A stretch of 64,000 nucleotides of DNA from Crotalaria pallida (taxonomy: Eukaryota > Streptophyta > Magnoliopsida > Fabales > Fabaceae): positions 22,077,501-22,141,500 of the forward strand of contig CM075650.1 of assembly GCA_037953625.1 (NCBI GenBank), written 5' to 3'. Positions 20,644-31,233 of this stretch are shown in pieces (position 1 is the first letter of the stretch; each line of letters opens with the position of its first letter). Position numbers and translations under genes: made by a program. A model generated the notes under the pieces. It was not told the DNA's origin and made no database searches. It saw only the letters and a list, made by a program, of their open reading frames with translations.

Positions 20644-22639
20644 GAACCACTCGTACCGACTAGACCTAAAGAGATCCGTCTGCGTTATCTCCCTTCTAGT
20701 GTGCTAGCAAAGGGAGATCCAAAATCATTTCCCTGTACCACCTTTTGAAGTAGTCAAATCAACTTTAAGTATATATATATATATATATAAAGAAGAATAT
20801 GTTGATCGAATACTTCATTAACATCTCTAAGCAAAATATGTTGATTGAATATGTTGGTCTCTCTACTTTGATTTGGCATCGAGGACCATCATGTCTACCC
20901 AAAATGCGTAGTTTATTTTGGCCTTGGCACATGGCTTAGAACAAATGCATTTCTCTAACTATGATTTTGAGTCAGACTAGAAGGAAAAGTTGTAATCGGC
21001 AAGGTTTTAGGAGCCAAGCCTGGGGCAAATGCTATTTTGAATCCTATAGTGAAATTTTGCCATCTCCATCATAGTACAACAATAGAAAGCCTTGTCACCA
21101 CCACCAACTATAGATGGAGGATTTTCTCTTCAACACACCATCGTCATCATCACAACTACCACCACCACCACCATCCCTTATTTGCAAATGGAGGATTTTC
21201 TCGCATTCGCCACACTATCACTACTCTCCTAACTCCTAAAACAATCGGTATTAAAGCTACTTGAGGATTTGTTAATTAAAAACAAAGAGGAGTTGAAGGA
21301 GGGAATCTAGAATAATGACTTTGATTCATCCTCGTGATCTTTTCGGACGATGCAACTTAGACAGTCGGTTGGATTTAGTTTCCTCCATGGCATCTCGGGA
21401 GTTTGTTACCTCAACCCCTTCAAAAAACTGACCTAGGAACATATGATATGGACTGGATCCTAGATCCAAGATCCAAAGTCTTTTTCAAGTCATGGTTTGT
21501 GGACATTCTTGAAACAGGTCTATTAGACAATTGGCCTTGAAACATCCGATCAAAGATAAGACCATGGAGCATTTTTCGCGACCCAAACCACTATAATCCC
21601 ATGATAATCAAACATCACATCTTAATAGGATTATCCTAATATAATGATTACAATGAACTACATCTTAACAAGATATGCTCATATCTTGGATAAGATAAAA
21701 TAGGATCGAGGAAGATTTATCTTAAGCACTTATGAATCTAGATCGTGATACAACACCTCACAAGCTACCAGTATCGACATCCATGTGCATTCTACTTGAC
21801 CCTAATTTCACACTTTGTTTGGGCGTGCCAAACTTGTTTGGATGGATTCGATGCGGGGCGTGCCAGTTCGCCAATTCGGGCGAACACGAGTCGAAAGTAG
21901 GGTCAAAGGTATCAAGCGATTGCGGGATTCGACTGATTAAATGGTTATCTTGTGTCGGGATTGGGCTATTTTTGGGGATTTTTGTCTATATCTTGGCGAA
22001 AACGTTAATGGGCTTGAGAAACTTAAATGATGGGAAGATAAATCGGCGAAAACGTAAAGGGAAAGCAGTAAAGTGAGAGAATTTAAAGGTACTGGAAACA
22101 TAAAGACAGAATTTAAATGTGCTGGGAAAGGTAAAGGAAAGCAAAAAGATTGCAATTGAATTTAAAAGTGCTGGGAATGTAAGGTGGTTATTACAATGAC
22201 ATTTTCTCCGTTAATCTGCTTGCGGTGAGATGTTAGGATGATAACCAATGTGCCAACCCCGATTACAAACAAGTAATTACTTATTTATAGTCCTAGAAAT
22301 CAATTACCCATACACTACGTTATTGGGCACGTTATGCATAACTGCAGCAGCCACGTTCTCACTAACAACTACCCACGAAACAACTACCCACGATGCAGTT
22401 TCATCGTTTGTTCCTCTTTTGCCACGTGTCTTCGGTAGTCTTCGATTATTTCTTTGACAAGCATCTTCCCACAACTAAAATAAAGCCACTTAGAAACTCT
22501 TGAGATTTTTGACAAGTCCTTACCAGCTTTGTCGAAGTGACATTCTCCTACCCATTGGGATTCTAGGATCCCTGTCGACACCAAGTTCCTTTCGACAAGG
22601 TGACGACCTCTAATTGAATTAATCCCTTAGTCGACATTA
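20644..22639. other. Degenerate repeat sequence, no gene recognised
   Basis: The region contains an (AT)n run near 20770, a CCA-rich stretch near 21140-21180, and repeated GAATTTAAA..GTGCTGGGA motifs at 22078-22180. These motifs, with the GTCGAC-rich text on both sides of the SIRE insertion (22570-22640 and 38800-39070), suggest an old Ty3 element that the SIRE element entered. A 114-codon frame at 21732-22076 includes a hydrophobic segment but lacks recognisable similarity and is probably fortuitous. Confidence 0.4.
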
Positions 22640-22778
22640 ACAACTGTTGGAAACCAACAAGCGGCTAAAATAACCTTCTAGAAGGGGTGAATAGAAGTGT
22701 TAAGCGTCGATACCCAAATTTAAAAAGTAATCAAAATTGGTTCAGAAACGATTCAATTTTAAGCCAAAAAACAAGACT

Positions 22779-22862
22779 TAATCGATTAAACTGAACTTTA
22801 ATCGATTAACGTCAGATTGTTCACTTTTCCTTAATCGATTACACTGAGCTTTAATCGATTAA
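22779..22862. promoter_or_regulatory. Two palindrome pairs near the U5 side of the LTR
   Basis: TTAATCGATTA motifs have central CGs at 22783/22803 and 22835/22855, exactly 20 bp in each pair. The copy in the other LTR is near 37006-37090. Confidence 0.5.
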
Positions 22863-23669
22863 GCACTGATAAAATGCAGAAAATCAAAGATTAGTTCAAT
22901 TCAAGATTTGTAAGAAACTCTAGAAACGAAGAATTAAACCTAAGGTAATTAACTACGAATCAATTAAACAGAAATATGAGAATCGTAATTAAATTCCCCA
23001 ATCTAATCCTAAACCAATAACTCTCACAAGATTGAATTTAATCGCAAAATGTAAAGAACTAAAAATACGAAGAACACACAAAGATTTTATCCTGGTTCAC
23101 TCACAACCACCGTGAGCTACATCCAGTCCTCCCTCTCTGATTTGGGAGATTTGCTTCACTAAGAAATAAGAAGATTAGTATACAATTAGTTAGATTCCTC
23201 ACACACACAATCCTAACCCTTTTCTCATACGATGTACCAAATCGTAGAGAGTCTACCCAATCTCTTAATTCTTGTTCTCGTTCTCGTTCTTCTTGATTGA
23301 AAGTCGCTTCCAATCCTCTTTAGCTTTTAGCCTTGAAACCTTCAAAGCTCAAGATATTGCTCAACCTTGCGTCTTTCCAATTTCCTCAATTGAAAACTTG
23401 TTTGTTGAATCTTCAAAGTAACCTCTATGTTACCAATACATCCAACTAAGAATATTACAAGCACTCTAATCTCAATAATGACACAATAAGAATGAAATGT
23501 GTAGAAGAATTGAGATTCCAAAAGAATGTGATAGAGAATGATTTTGTCACAAAATATTAGCTCATCAAAGTTTGAAAGATAGTGAAAAATTGCTCTTGAA
23601 AAATTATGGTTCGTAACCTTTTTCCAAATGCATTAGAAAAGCTTTTATGTAATCAAATGTAACAGTACT

Positions 23670-23732
23670 TAATCGATTAAATAATGCCTTAATCGATTAC
23701 TAATCGATTAACATGTGTTTTAATCGATTAAA
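23670..23732. promoter_or_regulatory. Two palindrome pairs in U3 of the LTR
   Basis: Central CGs lie at 23674/23694 and 23705/23725, 20 bp per pair. In element orientation they lie about 300-355 bp from the start of U3. Confidence 0.5.
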
Positions 23733-24028
23733 CACTGTAAAAATCCTTTTCTTTAATTTGCAATTTTCACTTGTTAATTTTAATAAATCTTTGAGCTAAA
23801 TTCTCTATCAAGGTAATCTCAATTCCTAAACATATTAAATTCTTATAAATCAAATTGAGATTATCTAACCTAGTCTACCACCCAACACTCATATAATAAA
23901 AGAATAAAAACATTATAATACAAGAATATGAATGTGAGATAAACTAGTCTTCAACTTGTTGTTGTTGTTGTAGGTTGACTAAACACTTTGTATTCATCAA
24001 AACACAATTGAACCACATCAAGCCTTCA

Positions 24029-24165
24029 ATCTCCCCCTTTTTGATGAATGACAAACTTATCACCTTTGATTAGAATACTCCCCCTAAATGTTAGCACACT
24101 TAGGAAGTAATGTAACCTACAAAACAAATCAAACCAAACCAACCTTTCTCCCCCTTTTGGCATTA
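24029..24165 (-). promoter_or_regulatory. Polypurine tract and additional PPT-like copies
   Basis: TCTCCCCCTTTTTG directly follows the LTR and reads on the minus strand as a polypurine tract. Further copies lie at about 24080 and 24146 (CTCCCCCTTTTGGCATTATC). Repeated PPT-like motifs upstream of the 3' LTR are a known Sirevirus trait. Confidence 0.8.
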
Positions 24166-24500
24166 TCAAAAAGATATAACAATAATGCTTCGCAAAAAGT
24201 GAGAATTAATAACAAATAACCAATGTCCAGACTATAGAAAGTATAAGTAATGGCTAAAATAAGCAATGCACATAAACCACATAGAATAAAACATCAAAGC
24301 ATGAGGAATGTGCATAAGACATTAAAAGTACATAGCCAATAACATGAGAAAAACACCATAAGTCTGAAACACCATAACCAGAAAAAAAAACAAAAACAAG
24401 TCTAAACCGGATAGAACTAAACCAAAAACCATAAAATCAGAAACAAAACAACGAAACATCCAGAGATAAGTCTAAAAACAGAATATCATAGCAGCAGAAA

Positions 24501-24783
24501 TCAAGGTGGTGGCTGTGGAAAAAGTCTCCCAAGAGCACCGAAGAACCGATCATCCATCGCCTGTTGGCGAAGCGCCATGTCTGCAAAGCCGCGCTCAAGT
24601 AGCTCTTGTTGCCGAGTCTCCATAATCTGAAAGCGCGCATCAATCTGACCAGATAAGCTATCATGTAGTGCACGGTAATCAAAACCGGGATCAGCTCTAG
24701 GAAGGGGTTGCTCTTGTTCTGCATCATCAGGAATGTTCATAAAATCCTCATCATCTATTCCATCTGATGGAGGAGGAACAGAG
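24501..24783 (-). pseudogene. C-terminal part of the env-position gene (split by insertion)
   Basis: From the duplication CAGAG the minus-strand frame runs to a stop at 24501, encoding an acidic, proline-containing segment and then a Gln/Arg-rich helix (LHDSLSGQIDARFQIMETRQ). Counted with the N-terminal part at 30296-31233 and one copy of the duplication, the frame is continuous (407 codons with stop), so the gene was open when the gag-only element landed in it. See the N-terminal part for function. Confidence 0.7.
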
Positions 24784-25742
24784 TGTTGAAAAACTACACT
24801 CGGTGGTTGAAACAAATAGGAACACTAGGAGAACACCTAGAAGGGGGGTTGAATAGGTGTTATAGAAACTTTGAAAGATTTTCGCAAGAAACAAATCTAA
24901 ACGATTAAAACCAATGAAAATCAATCAATTAACGAATATTATATGATCAGAGATTAAGCGGAAACAATCAACACCAATATTCTTATTGATTCACCTAGGT
25001 TATGAAAATGATTTTCCCCAAATTAATTTGAACAATAAAGATTCAATTCAATCAAATATAGAAAAATCACTTTTTCTAGGTTTTCAATCAAGAACACAAT
25101 TAAAGACTTGAATTGTAAAGAGTAGAGAGTTTAGAGATACGACACAGTGATTTATCCTGGTTCACTTTCATCCACTTGAAAGCTACTCCAGTCCCCTCTT
25201 CAACCAAGAGAGATTCTTCACTATGAGGAATTAGAGTTTCTCAAATTACAAGTAAATGCCTCACAAGACTCCTTCTTGCTAGCCTACAAAGGATACCACA
25301 CCCTTGCCTTGTAACCCTATTGATATCTAATCTAACCTCTTCTCTTTTGCTTGCCGATACCCCACAACAAGACTTCCAATGCTTGCTTCACTCACAAGAC
25401 TTCCAATTGCTTGTTCTTCAACAAGGCTTCCAAGTGCTTGATGAAATGCTTCTTCAAGACTTCCAATGAACTATGCTTGATTCCACAAAATCAAGGCTTC
25501 CAATGTTGTAGAATGTTTGCCTCTTGCAATGATTACAACTCAAAATGAAAACAAAATAACAATCCTATGAATCTCTTTCAAAAGCTATGAAAAGATCAAC
25601 ATGAGAGATTCAAGGTTCTTGATCAAAGAATATGAAAATGAGAGCTTTGATCTTGAGAGAGTGAGAGAGAATAGTGTGGCTTTGATTCTTTGTAAAATTG
25701 TGTATCAAAATGATTCTAGATGATAGAAATGATTAGGAAAAG

Positions 25743-25752
25743 GTTTATATAG
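25743..25752 (-). promoter_or_regulatory. TATA box of the gag-only element's LTR
   Basis: Minus strand CTATATAAAC. It lies just downstream (in element orientation) of the palindrome cluster at 25829-26000. The equivalent in the other LTR is at 29657-29666, where it would drive the element. Confidence 0.6.
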
Positions 25753-25828
25753 AATACCCAAAAGTTGGAGCACTTAGAATGGCTTTTGAGAAGTGAAAAA
25801 CGTATTTAAAATAGTTACAGACCCTGTT

Positions 25829-26000
25829 TACTCGAGTAAAATAAGTGTTAATCGAGTAATACGAAAGTTCCATAAATTTCACTCGAGTGAAACCAAAAAT
25901 ACTCGAGTAAAAGTGCAGATAATAGATTATCAAAAGTTTGTTAATCGATTATCAGTTCAAAATACACTGTTAATCAATTATCAAAATCTGTTAATCGATT
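25829..26000. promoter_or_regulatory. Four palindrome pairs directly upstream of the TATA box
   Basis: Central CGs are at 25833/25853 and 25884/25904 (CTCGAG type, 20 bp), then TTAATCGATTA-type pairs with one decayed member each at 25924/25946 and 25975/25996 (21 to 22 bp). The cluster starts about 80 bp upstream of the TATA box on the minus strand. The second LTR has the same cluster at 29743-29914. Confidence 0.5.
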
Positions 26001-26376
26001 ATTAACATTAAAAATCACTTAAAACTTGTTTTCTCAAAAACTAAACCTTTTCTTTCAAACCTTTAAGCCACCTATTGATTTTAGGCAAAGTGAATACTCA
26101 AAATATGATATAATCATGCAATCAAAAGAGATTCACTACCCTCTAATAAACTCTACCCAAACTCATAAACTAAAAGACTTGTGAGGCGAAAGATAAAACA
26201 ATAAAACACAAACTACCAAACTAAGTCTTCATGAGTTGGTTCTCTCTTCATCACTTGATGTTTGTTGTTGCTTGTTGAGCTTGAACTTGATCAACACATT
26301 TAAGCTTGTTCAAAACCTTTTGTAGCTTGTACAAAACCTTTTGGCATTTATCAAAACATTCTTCATGGATCTTACA

Positions 26377-26665
26377 ATCTCCCCCTTTTTGAAAATGGCA
26401 AACATGTTTTGAAATTATGAAGTTCATTGAAGTTGTTGATGCTTGAACCATTTGATCACTTGTTGAGACTCTTGCTCCCCCTCAATTAATGCTTTTGACA
26501 TTTGAAATCCAATTGAGTTAAGCTTGATTCTCTCCCTATCTTCAACAACTTTGCTCAACCTACATAAAAACAACAAAACAACCTTTCTCCAAACATACTA
26601 TTATATTTCTCCCCTTTTTCTTTTTCAAAACATCATATTTCTCCCCCTTTGGCATTATCAAAAAG
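26377..26665 (-). promoter_or_regulatory. Polypurine tract and PPT-like copies of the gag-only element
   Basis: ATCTCCCCCTTTTTG directly follows the LTR. Other copies lie near 26475, 26608 and 26639 (CTCCCCCTTTGGCATTATC). Confidence 0.8.
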
Positions 26666-26836
26666 AAATATATACCAAATGAAATAAGATCTAAGCCAAA
26701 ATAGAAGAAATATAACCAAAGCATGGATAGAATAACACCAATTTGTAGAATTTTCTTCTTGATACCAATTGAAGTAGCAAATGAATGAATATCACATGAA
26801 AATCCTTTTGCTCTTCAATCATACCTACAAAAACAA

Positions 26837-28627
26837 TCATGCTTTGCTTTTTGGTATCCAAATGGTTTTGGATCCATTTTTGTTAGTGTAGGGACTTTCA
26901 CCCTTTTTCACCCAAACAAAGTCTCCTTTAGGTATACCATGCACTTTAACATAACATACATTTGAAGTATGTCCATGAGTACCACAATAGAAACATGTTG
27001 GTGCATTTGAAAAATCAACCTTTGAAAAATCAACAACATTTCTATGAGATTTACTCTTAGCATTAGTATAACCCAAACCAAACTTGTTTGAATTTTCTCT
27101 TTGAAAATTTAACAATGTGCGCAATCTAATATCACCATTTGAGAAACTTGCAAGCTTATTTTTCAAAATAGCATTTTCATCTTTAAGCAACTTGCAATCC
27201 TCACAATCAACCACAATATTCAATCTACTAGCACAATCACAAGAAGAACTAGCATAGATAAGATCAAGGGTTTCATTTTCAAGATTAAGCTCATCAACTT
27301 GTTTTTGAAGATCTAAAATCTCTTGTTGATGTTTCAAAATGAGCTTCTTCCTTTCAATATTTTTCTTAGCTAATTTCTTGAGATGTTCATGCATTTCTTC
27401 ATAAGCATTATATAACATTTCATAATTTGAAGAAATTTCGGATTTAGTAAGACTTACATCGCTTTCGTCACTTTGTTCACTTGATTCATCATTTGAACTT
27501 TCCTCTTCATTTACTAGAGCTATCAAATTGAGACAAGCGGCATGTTCATCATCCGAAGAACTGTTTGATTGGCTTTTCTTGTCTTTTTCATCATCACTAT
27601 TCCAAACTATGTATGCCCTTTTGTGTTTTGCATTTTTCTTCTCTTTCTCCTTCTTCTTGAGATACTTAGAGCATGAGTACTTGAGATGACCGGGCTTTCC
27701 ACATTCATGGCAAACTATACCTTCTTTTGAAGTCTTTGTCTTGTAGTGTGAGGGATCCTTCTCTTTACTTTTGTCCTTGTTCAACCTTCCTTTTCTCCTT
27801 AGAATTTTATTGAACTTTCTTAGTAGAAGCTTCATCTCCTCTTCATCAATGTCCGAATCGGAATCTTCATTATCATCATCATCGGAACTCTCTTCCTTTT
27901 GATATGATCTTTGAGCTTTAAGAGCAATTCCTTTTCTTTCTTTGTTCTTGTCCGATTCTTCATGTATATGCAAACGTTGAAGCTCCATTTCATGTTCTTG
28001 TAACTTTCCGAAAAGTGTTGCTAAGTCCATTGTGTCCAAGTCCTTTGATTCAACAATTGCGGTAACCTTGGGTTGCCATTCCCTACTTAGACATCTTAAA
28101 ACTTTGTTAACAAGTTCACAATTCACGAAAGTTTTACCAAGAGCAATGAGATGATTAACAATATGAGTAAAACGTTTTTGCATAAAACATATAGATTCAT
28201 TAGGCAACATACGAAACAATTCATATTCATGCATCAAAGAATTTAATCTAGCACGCCTAACTTCACTAGTGCCTTCATGTGTGACTTGCAAGGTGTCCCA
28301 CATTTCTTTGGCATCTTTACATTGGGAGACTCTAAAGAAGTCATCATAAGATAGAGCGGAGGTGATGATATTCTTTCCTTTTAAATCATATTGAATTTTT
28401 CTTTTATCATCATCGGTCCACTTATCTTTGGGAGTTAGTGTAAGCACACCTTCTACATCTTTTGAGGGAATATAAGGACCATTTTCAATGGCTTCCCAAA
28501 TGTTCACATCTATAGCTTCTATAAAGATTCTCATCCTAATTTTCCAATAACCATAACCCTCTCCACCAAACGTAGGAGGGCGATTAATTGAAGCACCTTC
28601 ACCACCAAAAGGATTCGTAGAACCCAT
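26837..28627 (-). CDS. Gag protein of the gag-only Sirevirus-like element
   Basis: The 596-residue frame starts with MGSTNPFGGEG, 55 bp downstream of the PBS, the usual gag start in this lineage. Residues about 15-220 form the capsid-like UBN2/DUF4219-type domain (it includes EGYGYWKIRMRIFIEA). Two CCHC zinc knuckles follow: CHECGKPGHLKYSC around residue 305 and CFYCGTHGHTSNVC around 545. Acidic serine-rich linkers and a coiled coil (ILKHQQEILDLQKQVDELN) lie between. Its role is to form the particle and bind element RNA. The frame is intact. No pol follows: after the stop comes T-rich sequence with TTTTTGTAGGTATG, also present at the gag-pol junction of the SIRE element. Confidence 0.92.
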   Translation of the reverse strand: MGSTNPFGGEGASINRPPTFGGEGYGYWKIRMRIFIEAIDVNIWEAIENGPYIPSKDVEGVLTLTPKDKWTDDDKRKIQYDLKGKNIITSALSYDDFFRVSQCKDAKEMWDTLQVTHEGTSEVRRARLNSLMHEYELFRMLPNESICFMQKRFTHIVNHLIALGKTFVNCELVNKVLRCLSREWQPKVTAIVESKDLDTMDLATLFGKLQEHEMELQRLHIHEESDKNKERKGIALKAQRSYQKEESSDDDDNEDSDSDIDEEEMKLLLRKFNKILRRKGRLNKDKSKEKDPSHYKTKTSKEGIVCHECGKPGHLKYSCSKYLKKKEKEKKNAKHKRAYIVWNSDDEKDKKSQSNSSSDDEHAACLNLIALVNEEESSNDESSEQSDESDVSLTKSEISSNYEMLYNAYEEMHEHLKKLAKKNIERKKLILKHQQEILDLQKQVDELNLENETLDLIYASSSCDCASRLNIVVDCEDCKLLKDENAILKNKLASFSNGDIRLRTLLNFQRENSNKFGLGYTNAKSKSHRNVVDFSKVDFSNAPTCFYCGTHGHTSNVCYVKVHGIPKGDFVWVKKGESPYTNKNGSKTIWIPKSKA

Positions 28628-28682
28628 TGTAGTTTCTCAAGGATCTTAACGAAAAAGCTCTATGCTCGTGTCTTTCGACCGA

Positions 28683-28694
28683 GCTCTGATACCA
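28683..28694 (-). promoter_or_regulatory. Primer binding site, initiator Met tRNA
   Basis: Minus strand TGGTATCAGAGC, two bases inside the 5' LTR. Confidence 0.92.
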
Positions 28695-28696
28695 AT

Positions 28697-30290
28697 TGTT
28701 GAAAAACTACACTCGGTGGTTGAAACAAATAGGAACACTAGGAGAACACCTAGAAGGGGGGGTTGAATAGGTGTTATAGAAACTTTGAAAGATTTTCGCA
28801 AGAAACAAATCTAAACGATTAAAACCAATGAAAATCAATCAATTAACGAATATTATATGATCAGAGATTAAGCGGAAACAATCAACACCAATATTCTTAT
28901 TGATTCACCTAGGTTATGAAAATGATTTTCCCCAAATTAATTTGAACAATAAAGATTCAATTCAATCAAATATAGAAAAATCACTTTTTCTAGGTTTTCA
29001 ATCAAGAACACAATTAAAGACTTGAATTGTAAAGAGTAGAGAGTCTAGAGATACGACACAGTGATTTATCCTGGTTCACTTTCATCCACTTGAAAGCTAC
29101 TCCAGTCCCCTCTTCAACCAAGAGAGATTCTTCACTATGAGGAATTAGAGTTTCTCAAATTACAAGTAAATGCCTCACAAGACTCCTTCTTGCTAGCCTA
29201 CAAAGGATACCACACCCTTGCCTTGTAACCCTATTGATATCTAATCTAACCTCTTCTCTTTTGCTTGCCGATACCCCACAACAAGACTTCCAATGCTTGC
29301 TTCACTCACAAGACTTCCAATTGCTTGTTCTTCAACAAGGCTTCCAAGTGCTTGATGAAATGCTTCTTCAAGACTTCCAATGAACTATGCTTGATTCCAC
29401 AAAATCAAGGCTTCCAATGTTGTAGAATGTTTGCCTCTTGCAATGATTACAACTCAAAATGAAAACAAAATAACAATCCTATGAATCTCTTTCAAAAGCT
29501 ATGAAAAGATCAACATGAGAGATTCAAGGTTCTTGATCAAAGAATATGAAAATGAGAGCTTTGATCTTGAGAGAGTGAGAGAGAATAGTGTGGCTTTGAT
29601 TCTTTGTAAAATTGTGTATCAAAATGATTCTAGATGATAGAAATGATTAGGAAAAGGTTTATATAGAATACCCAAAAGTTGGAGCACTTAGAATGGCTTT
29701 TGAGAAGTGAAAAACGTATTTAAAATAGTTACAGACCCTGTTTACTCGAGTAAAATAAGTGTTAATCGAGTAATACGAAAGTTCCATAAATTTCACTCGA
29801 GTGAAACCAAAAATACTCGAGTAAAAGTGCAGATAATAGATTATCAAAAGTTTGTTAATCGATTATCAGTTCAAAATACACTGTTAATCAATTATCAAAA
29901 TCTGTTAATCGATTATTAACATTAAAAATCACTTAAAACTTGTTTTCTCAAAAACTAAACCTTTTCTTTCAAACCTTTAAGCCACCTATTGATTTTAGGC
30001 AAAGTGAATACTCAAAATATGATATAATCATGCAATCAAAAGAGATTCACTACCCTCTAATAAACTCTACCCAAACTCATAAACTAAAAGACTTGTGAGG
30101 CGAAAGATAAAACAATAAAACACAAACTACCAAACTAAGTCTTCATGAGTTGGTTCTCTCTTCATCACTTGATGTTTGTTGTTGCTTGTTGAGCTTGAAC
30201 TTGATCAACACATTTAAGCTTGTTCAAAACCTTTTGTAGCTTGTTCAAAACCTTTTGGCATTTATCAAAACATTCTTCATGGATCTTACA
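28697..30290 (-). repeat. 5' LTR of the gag-only element
   Basis: Nearly identical to 24784-26376. TATA-like CTATATAAAC at 29657-29666. Confidence 0.92.
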
Positions 30291-30295
30291 CAGAG

Positions 30296-31233
30296 GGACC
30301 AACACCACCCTGTTTTTCCATTTGTGCCATATGCCTAGCCAATTCTTCCTCGGCCTGCTGCTGTGCCAAAAGTGCAGCCACATCGGATTTCCACATCCAA
30401 TTATTTGGCTCCGGATATTCTTGTAAACCTTGAGACCTCAAAACAGAAGCAGTAATACAATTTTGTTCATTCACCTCAACTTCCGGCTCATCCTCAGAAA
30501 TAGGAACCTCATAAAACACAAGCAATCTTGTAATCATCATGGCATACGGTAAAGTCGCAGAACCAGTGGAAGCAACAACTATAAGCATCCTATCAATAAT
30601 GACTCTAGACCAGTTGATTGGAATGTGATTTTTAATACCATAGAAGATACGCATCTCATCCGCATTAGCTTGACCAAAATTTTGATTTGTCTTTGGCATC
30701 AAACAATAGGAAATCACATAAAGCAGCAATCTACAATCAACTTTCATCAAACCCACACTCTTTGTACCTTTAGTCCAATTGTGACCCGGCCGCAAAGTTT
30801 GCTTAAAAACCATCGCGGGGTCAACATCAACCAAAGTATCATCCTCATTATCATTCAAATATGTCCCTGTAGTACTTAAGTCAAAAAGCTGTTTCAAGTG
30901 AGATGGCTTAATAACAATCAATTTTCCATTAACCCCAGATTTGTATTTTCCATCAATAACCTTCAAGTTTGCATAGAATTTTCTAACAAGTCTAGGATAG
31001 TAATTGGACCTAAAATTCAGAAATTTAGTAAGTCCTTGCTCTTGAAACAAAGTAACACAGTCAAACCTTTGTGTTTGCAGCCACTTCATGTTGAGAAAAC
31101 GAATAATCCCGAACTCCCAATCTTCATAATCAGCCTCTCGTTCCTTCTGAACCTCTTTTGAATAGTAATACGAATCCAAGTCCAAGTTTACCCGTTGCTT
31201 CTTGCGCTTACCGGCAGAGGAGGAGGAAGCCAT
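30296..31233 (-). pseudogene. N-terminal part of the env-position gene of the SIRE element
   Basis: The minus-strand frame probably starts at 31233 (MASSSSAGKRKKQR, a basic N-terminus), although an in-frame ATG exists 60 bp upstream. Residues about 90-290 (FYANLKVIDGKYKSGVNGK, then KPSHLKQLFDLSTTGTYL) resemble the plant family annotated as envelope-like or putative plant transposon protein, found in this position of Sireviruses. No signal peptide or clear membrane segment is seen, so a true envelope role is doubtful. The gag-only element interrupts the frame at 30295; the remainder is at 24501-24783. The first 60 bp upstream contain AAACCCTAA (31241-31249, minus strand), a telo-box-like motif. 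Confidence 0.65.

Larger units (their letters stand above)
22645..24028 (-). repeat. 3' LTR of the SIRE element
   Basis: Begins TGTTGGAAACCAACAAGC and ends AAGCCTTCA. The polypurine tract complement follows directly. Confidence 0.9.
24784..26376 (-). repeat. 3' LTR of the gag-only element
   Basis: Begins TGTTGAAAAACTACACTCGG and ends CATGGATCTTACA. Contains a degenerate tandem repeat around CAAGACTTCCAATGCTTG (25370-25505). Confidence 0.92.
24784..30290 (-). mobile_element. Gag-only Sirevirus-like element (TR-GAG type), very young
   Basis: LTRs are at 24784-26376 and 28697-30290. CAGAG flanks it exactly (24779-24783, 30291-30295). The 2.3-kb interior holds a PBS, one intact gag frame (596 codons) and polypurine tracts, and no protease, integrase or reverse transcriptase. 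Plant elements with LTRs and only gag are known as TR-GAG. It would depend on enzymes of a full Sirevirus. By eye the LTRs differ by about two substitutions and one G in a G run. Confidence 0.92.

Noticed and set aside
21732..22076. Open frame of 114 codons with a hydrophobic segment
   Set aside because: No recognisable similarity, no coding context, and it lies in degenerate repeat sequence. Probably chance.
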